Source: Allorhizobium borbori (GTDB lineage Bacteria > Pseudomonadota > Alphaproteobacteria > Rhizobiales > Rhizobiaceae). Taken from it: 64,000 nucleotides of DNA. Shown here piece by piece: positions 57,323-64,000 of this stretch. The notes under the pieces were generated by a model. It searched no databases and was not told the DNA's origin. It was given only the letters and a program-made list of their open reading frames with translations. The stretch covers positions 62,001 through 126,000 of the forward strand of contig NZ_JACIDU010000001.1 in assembly GCF_014196535.1 (NCBI RefSeq), in the 5' to 3' direction. Numbering within the stretch: position 1 is the stretch's first letter; each line of letters opens with the position of its first letter. The translations under genes were made by a program, and so were the position numbers.

Positions 57323-57428
57323 TAAAGCTTGTCGCGCAAAAGTGTGCGGCGGTTTTGCGATGACGACATGCCACAAAACAACAACTTAAAGCGCGGATCG
57401 CCAATCCTGAAGATCGCGACGTGCTTTA
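57323..57428. repeat. RIME1-like intergenic repeat, copy 1
   Basis: 106 bp running from TAAAGC to GCTTTA, with two palindromes: GCGCAAAA...TTTTGCG in the first half and TAAAGCGCG...GTGCTTTA in the second. A close copy (about three quarters identical by eye) is at 63358-63462. Size, palindromes and position between genes fit the rhizobial RIME1 element; the name is from memory. Confidence 0.85.
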
Positions 57429-57446
57429 AAGGATGCGCCGCGACAA

Positions 57447-57959
57447 TCAGACCTTCGCCTTGGAGGCCTTGGTGAACTTGCGGATCACCATGTCGCGCTT
57501 CAGACGCGAGATATGATCGATGAACAGCACGCCGTTCAGGTGGTCGATCTCGTGCTGCAGGCAGGTGGCCAGCAACCCGTCGGCCTTCAACGTCTGCTCC
57601 TTGCCGGCACGATCGAGGAAGCGCACGGTGACCTCGGCGGGACGCTCCACCTCGGCATAGTAATCGGGGATCGAAAGGCAGCCTTCCTCATAGACCGAAA
57701 GCTGGTCAGAAGCGGCGACGATTTCCGGATTGATGACGACGAGCGGCTGCTTTTCCTCACCCTCGCGCGAAACGTCAATGACCAGCATCCGGCGCGGCAC
57801 CGCCACCTGAATGGCGGCAAGGCCGATGCCGGGAGCATCATACATCGTGGCGAGCATGTCGTCCGCCAGCGTCAGAATGTCGGAATCGATCCGCTCCACG
57901 GGCTTCGACACCTCGCGCAGCAGCGGATCCGGAAGAATGATAAGGGGTTTGATCGTCAT
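57447..57959 (-). CDS. def: Peptide deformylase
   Basis: 170-residue metalloenzyme that removes the N-formyl group from new proteins. Three family motifs are intact: [17 protein letters not shown] (metal Cys) and [12 protein letters not shown] (two metal His and catalytic Glu). ATG 57959 has AAGGG five bases upstream. It precedes fmt and truA on the same strand. Confidence 0.97.
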   Translation of the reverse strand: MTIKPLIILPDPLLREVSKPVERIDSDILTLADDMLATMYDAPGIGLAAIQVAVPRRMLVIDVSREGEEKQPLVVINPEIVAASDQLSVYEEGCLSIPDYYAEVERPAEVTVRFLDRAGKEQTLKADGLLATCLQHEIDHLNGVLFIDHISRLKRDMVIRKFTKASKAKV

Positions 57960-58043
57960 AGGGTCCCTTAGCGCATCTTGCCGCACGAGGGAATAATCAG
58001 GATCGCCCGGCGCATGAAAATTTTGGCGGCAGGCCGATCCCCC

Positions 58044-59564
58044 TCAGGCTGCCGAGCGACGGCTGGCTTCGCTGTATACGACGGCGTTGGGATCACGCAC
58101 CCGTTCACGGGTCTTGAAGTCGCGCAACATGTCCACCAACCGGTCGACCTGTCCACGCAGACCATTCGTTTCGCCAGATGTTTTCTCGACCATCGCGGCA
58201 TTCTGCTGGGTGATCGTATCCATGTTGCGGATCGCGACATTGACTTCACTGACGCCAATGGCCTGATCGCGGGCCGCGGAAGCAATGCCGGTAACGATCT
58301 GGTTGATCGAGTCGATCCGTTCGATCATGCCGGTCAGGGCCTGGCCGGTCGTACTGACGAGATCGACACCTTCCTGCACCTGCGTCGAGCTTTGCTCGAT
58401 CAGGGTCTTGATCTCCTTGGCAGCGTCGGCCGAGCGTTGGGCTAGCTGGCGCACTTCCTGCGCAACGACCGCAAAACCCTTGCCGGCTTCACCGGCGCGC
58501 GCAGCCTCGACACCCGCATTCAAAGCCAGCAGGTTGGTCTGGAAGGCAATATCGTCGATCACGCCGATGATCTTGTAGACTTCGGAGGACGAATTCTCGA
58601 TCTCGGCCATGGCGGAAACGGCCTTGGTGACAACCACGCCGGAGTTTCGGGCCGCCGTCTGCGTGTCGCGTACGACCTTGGAAGCCTGTTCGGCGCTCTG
58701 CGCCGTTTGACCGACGCTGATGGAAAGCTGCTGGAGCGCGGCTGAACTCTCTTCCACGCCTGCCGCCTGCTGGGCGGTGCGCAATGAAAGATCGTCCACG
58801 GCGGAAGCGATGGCATCCGCACGACCAAGGATTTCGCGGGACGTCTGGCGAACGCCGGCAAAGGACCGACGCAACCCTTCGAGCGTCATATTATAGTTGG
58901 CCGCCATTTCCTGGAAATTTTCCGGCAGGTCGGTGGTCATCGGCGTTTCGAAATCGCCGCTGGCTAGGGCTTCAAGACCCGCGCGCAGCGTATCGAGCGC
59001 GAGCTTCTGATCCGCTTCGAGCTTGAGCCGTACGGCTTCTGCCGTCTTGCGCTCGGTTTCCAGCGCTTCGATATAGGTGGAAATGGAATAATCCATGTCG
59101 ATATTGGCAGCCTTGACGATCGCCACAATCTTCTCGGCGAGACGCCGGGCATGCTGCTTGCCGAAGAAGAAAGGCCAGTGCTTGTCAAGGACAGCGTGCA
59201 CGAGGCCGGCGACGACGAGCGAATAGGCGCCGATATACCACTGCGGCTCGAGACCGATGCGGGCATGTGTCTTGCCGATCATGGTGACGCTGCGAACATA
59301 ATCCATGTCCAGTTCAGCGCCTGCCAACCGCTCCCAATGCTTTTCCTGCAGCCCCTTGGCCGCGTTCATATGCGTCTTGTCACGGAAGAACCTGCTGAGC
59401 GCAGGAACCTTGGAAACCTTGTTGTAGAAGTATTCGAGCGTGCCGCCAATGTGTTCGCGGATCGTCGGTTGTATCTCGCGCAGGGTCTGACGCGTATTGG
59501 CATCGAATTCAATGAAGTCGAGACGCTCGCTTAACGCTTTTTCAGCTTCACCGGCCATCGACAT
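58044..59564 (-). CDS. Soluble globin-coupled chemoreceptor (HemAT-like)
   Basis: 506 residues without membrane segments. The N-terminal protoglobin-type sensor (about 10-175) includes the proximal-His motif [19 protein letters not shown] (H100), which should bind heme and sense oxygen. A coiled-coil and HAMP-like linker (about 180-260) lead to a methyl-accepting signalling domain with EIAFQ-type tip ([31 protein letters not shown]). It lacks the C-terminal pentapeptide of the other two receptors. ATG 59564 is used, with GGGAG about four bases upstream. Confidence 0.9.
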   Translation of the reverse strand: MSMAGEAEKALSERLDFIEFDANTRQTLREIQPTIREHIGGTLEYFYNKVSKVPALSRFFRDKTHMNAAKGLQEKHWERLAGAELDMDYVRSVTMIGKTHARIGLEPQWYIGAYSLVVAGLVHAVLDKHWPFFFGKQHARRLAEKIVAIVKAANIDMDYSISTYIEALETERKTAEAVRLKLEADQKLALDTLRAGLEALASGDFETPMTTDLPENFQEMAANYNMTLEGLRRSFAGVRQTSREILGRADAIASAVDDLSLRTAQQAAGVEESSAALQQLSISVGQTAQSAEQASKVVRDTQTAARNSGVVVTKAVSAMAEIENSSSEVYKIIGVIDDIAFQTNLLALNAGVEAARAGEAGKGFAVVAQEVRQLAQRSADAAKEIKTLIEQSSTQVQEGVDLVSTTGQALTGMIERIDSINQIVTGIASAARDQAIGVSEVNVAIRNMDTITQQNAAMVEKTSGETNGLRGQVDRLVDMLRDFKTRERVRDPNAVVYSEASRRSAA

Positions 59565-59634
59565 TTCACTCCCTGCGAATAAAATAATAAAAAGCAAGCA
59601 CTTACCGATAAACACCGCGGCTGCTGCAAGCCAA

Positions 59635-59660
59635 ACGGCCGAGGAATCAATCTCGGCCGT
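59635..59660. promoter_or_regulatory. Inverted repeat upstream of the globin-coupled receptor
   Basis: ACGGCCGAG and CTCGGCCGT, a perfect 9-base inverted repeat with an 8-base spacer, 71 bases before the start codon. It could be an operator or a leader hairpin; no regulator is suggested by its sequence. Confidence 0.4.
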
Positions 59661-59834
59661 CTCTTAACAACCATGTCAAAACACGGTGAACTGACTATTA
59701 AATCTCAGGGAGTTCGATGTATCGGGCCTTAATTTGCGGCTGTCAGAAGTCATCCCTCAAAACCCTTAGTGGTGTTTGACAGGGCCTTGTCTTTTCTGCA
59801 CTGTCCCGCCGTTCCCGATCGAGGAGAAAACGAC

Positions 59835-60722
59835 GTGATCATTGTACTCGGCTCCATCAATATCGACCTCATCGCCAATGCGCCGCGCCTGCCGCAGCCG
59901 GGCGAGACGATTGGTGGTACCGCTTTTTCGATGGCGGCCGGCGGCAAGGGCGCCAATCAGGCGCTGGCGGCCTGCCGCGCCGGACGGTCGGTGATGATGG
60001 TCGGCGCAACCGGTCGGGATGCATTTGCCGCGCCCGCACTCGAACTGCTGCGCGACGCCGGTGTCGATCTTTCCCGCGTGCGCCAGACAGAAGAACCGAC
60101 CGGCACCGCCATCATCACCGTTTCCGATGACGGCGAAAATACCATTGTCGTCGTGCCGGGTGCAAACGGTGCGCTGACCGAGGCCGATGCCGAAGCGGCA
60201 CTTGGCAAGGCGGGCACCGGAGATATTCTCATGCTTCAGCTCGAAATTCCGGCGGCGGTGGTGGAAAAGGCCCTGCATCTTGCCCGCGGAAAAGGCGTTA
60301 GGTCACTGCTCAACGTAGCACCGCTGACGGCAGACGCCGCCCGGCTTGCCGCCCTGGCTGATATCGTCATCGCCAACGAAACCGAGTTTGCGCTTCTGGC
60401 GGGTGTTGCGACCTTCGATGAAACCGCGCTCATGACCCTCCATGCGAAGACAGGCCAGACCCTGGTGGTGACGCTCGGTGCCGAGGGCGTGGCTGCGGCC
60501 AGCAACGGCGCCATCCAGCGCGCTGAAGGGCTGTCGATCAAGCCGGTCGACACTGTGGGAGCCGGCGACACCTTTTCGGGCTATCTGGCCGCCAGCCTCG
60601 ATGCAGGCATCGCCTTGCCGCAAGCATTGCGCCGGGCCGCCGTCGCGGGATCGCTGGCCTGCCTTGCTGCGGGCGCGCAACCGTCTATCCCACGCGCCGA
60701 GGCCGTCGACACTGCTCTCTGA
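59835..60722 (+). CDS. rbsK: Ribokinase
   Basis: 295-residue PfkB-family sugar kinase. The N-terminal GSINIDLIANAPRLPQPGET and GGKGANQALAACRAG match ribokinase closely, and the anion-hole motif VDTVGAGDTFSGYLAA holds the catalytic Asp. It phosphorylates ribose (or deoxyribose) at C5. GTG start at 59835, with GAGGAG about nine bases upstream. No ribose transporter is beside it. Confidence 0.92.
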   Translation: MIIVLGSINIDLIANAPRLPQPGETIGGTAFSMAAGGKGANQALAACRAGRSVMMVGATGRDAFAAPALELLRDAGVDLSRVRQTEEPTGTAIITVSDDGENTIVVVPGANGALTEADAEAALGKAGTGDILMLQLEIPAAVVEKALHLARGKGVRSLLNVAPLTADAARLAALADIVIANETEFALLAGVATFDETALMTLHAKTGQTLVVTLGAEGVAAASNGAIQRAEGLSIKPVDTVGAGDTFSGYLAASLDAGIALPQALRRAAVAGSLACLAAGAQPSIPRAEAVDTAL

Positions 60723-60907
60723 GCGAGACCGGTACATAGTCTTCGTGGGCTAAATCCGCGACGTGCACTTCATAAGCGGTTAACATTTCACGTCATAGTT
60801 TATGGGTATCGACGCGGAGCATGCAGGCTCCGTGCCGCTCCATGACGGGGCATTTCCAAAAAAGCTGTAGAACCCTTTAACGGCAATTCCCGGTTGTCGA
60901 GGAACCC

Positions 60908-63277
60908 ATGTCCCCAATCCGTCTCAAGTCACTCGCCAGCAAGCTCATTCTTGCCACCGGCTGCGCCATTGCCGGCGTCATGCTGATCTCCAATTCGTTC
61001 CTGATCCTCCAGACACGCGACCGCGTACAGCAACTGACGCTGGAACGCGCCGAAGCCGAAGCCAGTTCGATCGCCAACGAACTGAGCGCGAGCACCGGTC
61101 AGTTGATCAGCGCAGCGCGCTCCATGGCAGATATCATCGGCAAGACGCATGAAGCGCAGATGCTGGACAGAGCGGGCGTGGTCAAGATCCTCAAGGCCAG
61201 CACCGACCAGAACCCGTCCGCCTTCGGAAGCTGGTTCATGGAAGAGCCGCAGGCCTTCGACGGTCGCTCGGACATCAAGGGCGACGACAAGCTGGGCGCC
61301 AACAAGGACGGTGCTTTCACACCCTACTGGGCAAAGGACCGCAACGGGCAGTTGACGCTGACCACCTTTACGGCGGACTATCAGGCCGAATGGTACAAGG
61401 TTTCCCAGCAGACGAAGAAGGGCTCCGTTACGCCGCCCTACACGACCCAGGACACGGACGTTCCGACGTTGATGACGTCGATTTCCTATCCGGTGATCTC
61501 CGGCGGCAAGCTCATCGGCGTCAGCGGCATCGATGTGTCGCTCGCTTCGCTATCGGAACACCTTGCCAAGCTCAAGCCCTTTGGGACAGGCCGCGTCATG
61601 CTGGTTTCCGGTGACGGGAAGTGGCTCGTGGCGCCGACCGCAGAGCGGCTGATGAAGGCATATGACGGCGAACACGCCGACCTTCTGAAACAGTCCATCG
61701 CCTCCATGAAACCGGTCGATTTCCAGGCGACCGAAGCCAGCGGCAGCGATGAAGGCTACCAGCGCGTCATCCTGCCATTCCAGGTGCCGGACATGCCCAC
61801 AACCTGGGCCGTGCTGGTCGACGTTCCGAATTCCGCTATCGGCGCATCCGTGAACCAGCAGACCATGATGATGGTGATCAGCGCGGTTGTCGTTCTCGGC
61901 GCCGTCATTCTGGCCCTTTACCTCGCCGTGGGCGCCTTCATCCGCCGCCCGATCAACAGTCTTGTCGCCGATGTCGGCCGGCTGGGTGCCGGTGACTACG
62001 AACATCCGGTGAGCGGGCAGAACCGGGCCGACGAAATCGGATCGGTGGCGAAAGCCCTTGAAGGCTTCCGTCATACGCTGTCGCAGTCGCGCCGTCTGGA
62101 GCAGGAAGCCAATGCCCACCGCCAGGACGCCGAGAACCAGCGCTCGCTTTCGGAGACGGATCGCAACCGTGCCGCCGAACTGCAACGTCACATCGTGGGG
62201 ATTGTCGGCGAAGGCCTGAGCGCACTGTCGCGCGGCGAGCTTACCTATCGCATCACAGAGGACTTCCCCGGCGAGTATGCCAAGCTGCGCAGTGACTTCA
62301 ACTCGGCCATCGCCAGCCTTGACGAGACGATCATGACCGTCAACAGCGCAATCCACGGCATCGGCAGTGGAACGGGCGAGATTTCGGTCAGCGTTTCCAA
62401 CCTGTCGCAGCGCACCGAACAGCAGGCTGCCAGCCTGGAGGAAACCGCAGCTGCGCTCAACGAGATCACCGAGCAGGTGAACTCCAGCGCCGAAAACGCC
62501 AAGTCTGCCGCCAAGTCCGTCACGATGACCTGTTCGGATGCGGAGAAGTCGGGGGAAATCGTCCAGCGCGCGATCACTTCGATGCACGCCATCGAAAGCT
62601 CTTCGAGCCAGATCGGCCAAATCATCGGCGTGATCGACGAGATTGCCTTCCAGACCAACCTGCTGGCCCTCAACGCCGGTGTCGAAGCTGCCCGCGCCGG
62701 TGACGCCGGCAAGGGTTTTGCGGTCGTCGCCCAGGAAGTGCGTCAGCTCGCGCAGCGTTCGGCAGAAGCCGCCAAGGAAATCCGCGCCCTCATCAACGCC
62801 TCCTCGACGCAGGTGGCCGATGGCGTCGATCTCGTCGGCAAGGCCGGCACCGCACTGCAAAGCATCGCCTCTCAGGTTCTCCAGATCAGCGGTCTCATTC
62901 AGGAAATCTCGCAGTCGGCCAGCGAACAGGCCGTTGGCCTGAAGGAAGTCAATGCGGCCATGAATCAGATGGATCAGGTGACGCAGCACAATGCCGCCAT
63001 GGTGGAAGAAACCACGGCCGCCTCCATGACGCTGAAGGACGAGGCCGAACGCCTGAGGACGCTGGCCAGCCGCTTCCACATCTCGGGTGGCCAGATGTCG
63101 ACGGGTCAGGGCTCGGCCTCGGCGGCGCTCCGCGATACGGCCGCGACGATGCGCGCCGCCACCTCGCCCCGCCCGGCACGGGTCGAAGCGCCCGCACCGC
63201 GCCCTGCCGTCCGTGCGCCGGCCCGGGCCGCAGCGGCTGCAACGGCCGCTGCCACGGATAGCTGGGAAGAGTTCTAA
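60908..63277 (+). CDS. Methyl-accepting chemotaxis protein with Cache sensor domain
   Basis: 789 residues. TM1 about 12-35, a double-Cache-type periplasmic sensor about 40-310 (WYKVSQQTKKGSVTPPYTTQ and ISGGKLIGVSGIDVSL are typical), TM2 about 315-338, HAMP about 340-392, a second HAMP-like segment (about 415-475), and the signalling domain with [21 protein letters not shown] at the tip. An Ala/Pro-rich tail ends in SWEEF, a CheR/CheB-type pentapeptide. GAGGAACCC precedes the ATG. The ligand is unknown; such sensors often bind amino acids. Confidence 0.93.
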   Translation: MSPIRLKSLASKLILATGCAIAGVMLISNSFLILQTRDRVQQLTLERAEAEASSIANELSASTGQLISAARSMADIIGKTHEAQMLDRAGVVKILKASTDQNPSAFGSWFMEEPQAFDGRSDIKGDDKLGANKDGAFTPYWAKDRNGQLTLTTFTADYQAEWYKVSQQTKKGSVTPPYTTQDTDVPTLMTSISYPVISGGKLIGVSGIDVSLASLSEHLAKLKPFGTGRVMLVSGDGKWLVAPTAERLMKAYDGEHADLLKQSIASMKPVDFQATEASGSDEGYQRVILPFQVPDMPTTWAVLVDVPNSAIGASVNQQTMMMVISAVVVLGAVILALYLAVGAFIRRPINSLVADVGRLGAGDYEHPVSGQNRADEIGSVAKALEGFRHTLSQSRRLEQEANAHRQDAENQRSLSETDRNRAAELQRHIVGIVGEGLSALSRGELTYRITEDFPGEYAKLRSDFNSAIASLDETIMTVNSAIHGIGSGTGEISVSVSNLSQRTEQQAASLEETAAALNEITEQVNSSAENAKSAAKSVTMTCSDAEKSGEIVQRAITSMHAIESSSSQIGQIIGVIDEIAFQTNLLALNAGVEAARAGDAGKGFAVVAQEVRQLAQRSAEAAKEIRALINASSTQVADGVDLVGKAGTALQSIASQVLQISGLIQEISQSASEQAVGLKEVNAAMNQMDQVTQHNAAMVEETTAASMTLKDEAERLRTLASRFHISGGQMSTGQGSASAALRDTAATMRAATSPRPARVEAPAPRPAVRAPARAAAAATAAATDSWEEF

Positions 63278-63299
63278 GCCCGGCATTCAGTTGAACAAG

Positions 63300-63329
63300 A
63301 AGGCCGCCGGCATGCCCGGCGGCCTTTTT
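63300..63329 (+). terminator. Terminator after the Cache chemoreceptor gene
   Basis: Perfect 11-bp stem AAGGCCGCCGG / CCGGCGGCCTT with a five-base loop and TTTC following, 22 bases past the stop. Confidence 0.93.
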
Positions 63330-63357
63330 CATATACAAATTTCCGCGGCACCGACCC

Positions 63358-63462
63358 TAAAGCGTGTCGCGCAAAAGTGTGCAGCGGTTTTGCGCCAACG
63401 ACTTGCGAGAAACCAAAGCTTTAAAGCGCGGTCGTGAAGCTGAAAGATCGCGACGCGCTTTA
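63358..63462. repeat. RIME1-like intergenic repeat, copy 2
   Basis: 105 bp from TAAAGC to GCTTTA. First palindrome is GCGCAAAA/TTTTGCGC (perfect 8 bp); second is TAAAGCGCGGTCG against CGACGCGCTTTA. It pairs with 57323-57428. Together with a terminator and an operator it fills the 320-bp gap before metK. Confidence 0.87.
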
Positions 63463-63506
63463 GGCCGGCTTGCGGACAGATCCGCAGTTGCGCCGAAACA
63501 CTGAAC

Positions 63507-63528
63507 GACATAAAGATATGCTTATGTC
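63507..63528. promoter_or_regulatory. Inverted repeat before metK, candidate SahR-type operator
   Basis: GACATAA-AGATATGC-TTATGTC has perfect 7-base arms. The core ATAAAGATAT resembles operators described for ArsR-family regulators of the methionine/SAM cycle in alphaproteobacteria (SahR); recalled from memory. It lies 69 bases before the metK ATG, a fitting position for repression. Confidence 0.6.
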
Positions 63529-63597
63529 CTTGTGCGCTTGTTTTCCGACTGCGAACTGAATAGAAGCCTTTTACCGTTTCTTTGAGGGGAATCCCGA

Positions 63598-64000
63598 ATG
63601 CGTGCCAACTACCTCTTCACCAGCGAGTCCGTCTCCGAGGGTCATCCCGACAAGGTGTGCGACCGCATTTCCGACGAGATCGTTGATCTGGTCTATCGCG
63701 AAGCCACCAAGACCGGCATCGATCCCTGGTCGGTTCGCATTGCCTGCGAAACGCTGGCGACGACGAACCGGGTGGTGATTGCCGGCGAAGTGCGCCTGCC
63801 GCCGAGCCTAATGAAGAAGGACAAGGACGGCAGGGACGTCATCAACCCCTCGAAGTTCAAGACCGCAGCCCGCAAGGCGATCCGCGACATCGGCTACGAG
63901 CAGGACGGGTTCCACTGGAAGACGGCACGCATCGACGTGCTGCTGCACTCCCAGTCTGCCGATATTGCTCAGGGTGTCGACAAGGCCGCCGACCATGACA
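63598..64000 (+). CDS. metK: S-adenosylmethionine synthase, N-terminal part (3' end outside window)
   Basis: The first 134 codons are visible and the frame is open to the window edge. The start [20 protein letters not shown] holds the ATP-binding His (GHPDK), and [12 protein letters not shown] and the [20 protein letters not shown] strand are invariant in MetK. It makes S-adenosylmethionine from methionine and ATP. GAGGGGAATCCCGA precedes the ATG. I see no SAM riboswitch upstream, but a likely protein operator. Confidence 0.96.
   Translation, partial: MRANYLFTSESVSEGHPDKVCDRISDEIVDLVYREATKTGIDPWSVRIACETLATTNRVVIAGEVRLPPSLMKKDKDGRDVINPSKFKTAARKAIRDIGYEQDGFHWKTARIDVLLHSQSADIAQGVDKAADHD

Noticed and set aside
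63463-63597. SAM riboswitch before metK
   Set aside because: I could not pair the bases into a SAM-I, SAM-II or SAM-V type structure; a protein operator explains the visible symmetry better.

Overview
The window is a gene-dense (about 60% GC by eye) stretch of alphaproteobacterial core chromosome. The cut GcrA at the left edge, the order phoR-pstSCAB-phoU-phoB, the dctA/dctBD pair, dapD-dapE, def-fmt-truA, rpmH-rnpA-yidC-engB and RIME-like intergenic palindromes all point to Rhizobiaceae (Agrobacterium, Rhizobium, Shinella and relatives). The genus cannot be fixed from this sequence alone. I see no prophage, insertion sequence, CRISPR array or plasmid-type gene. About 58 protein genes (two cut by the window edges) and two tRNA genes are supported.

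Layout. 1-9.2 kb: 3' end of gcrA, then the phosphate regulon on the minus strand (phoR, pstS, pstC, pstA, pstB, phoU, phoB) with a Pho box before pstS, and a divergent polyphosphate kinase 2 gene. 9.2-16 kb: an acidic membrane-anchored protein, a nitronate monooxygenase behind a palindromic operator, tRNA-Thr(CGT), a diguanylate cyclase with a globin-like sensor domain, and a large OmpA-type protein with nine 37-residue repeats. 16.2-23 kb: an amidohydrolase, a PotABCD-type transporter and an acetylpolyamine-deacetylase-like enzyme, which look like one uptake-and-breakdown unit. 23-31 kb (minus strand): esterase, glutathionyl-hydroquinone reductase, pyrE, pyrC, a proline-racemase-family enzyme with a Ser/Cys active site, a lipoprotein hydrolase, and an acetyl-CoA hydrolase/CoA-transferase. 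31-38.4 kb: an OxyR-like LysR regulator divergent from a LysE exporter and a PfkB kinase, then dctD-dctB divergent from dctA, with two DctD-type operators and a sigma-54 promoter between them.

38.5-43.4 kb holds argB, an orphan anti-sigma-like gene, engB, yidC, rnpA and rpmH. 43.6-51.7 kb has a chemoreceptor, an orphan histidine kinase, tRNA-Arg(ACG), a class III aminotransferase, an EamA permease, a HAD nucleotidase and a secreted EF-hand protein. 51.9-57.9 kb covers a LOG-family protein, dapD, dapE, a small membrane protein, and truA-fmt-def. 58-64 kb has a soluble globin-coupled chemoreceptor, ribokinase, a Cache-type chemoreceptor and the start of metK behind a RIME-like repeat and a probable methionine-cycle operator.

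Functional themes are phosphate sensing and storage (PhoBR-Pst-Ppk2), dicarboxylate uptake, polyamine scavenging, and environmental sensing (three chemoreceptors, one cyclase, four histidine kinases or regulators). The points most worth following are: the diguanylate cyclase whose globin domain seems to lack the heme-binding histidine; the polyamine unit; the OmpA repeat block; two pairs of dispersed palindromic repeats; and several unassigned operators. All homology calls are from motif recognition and memory, not from searches.
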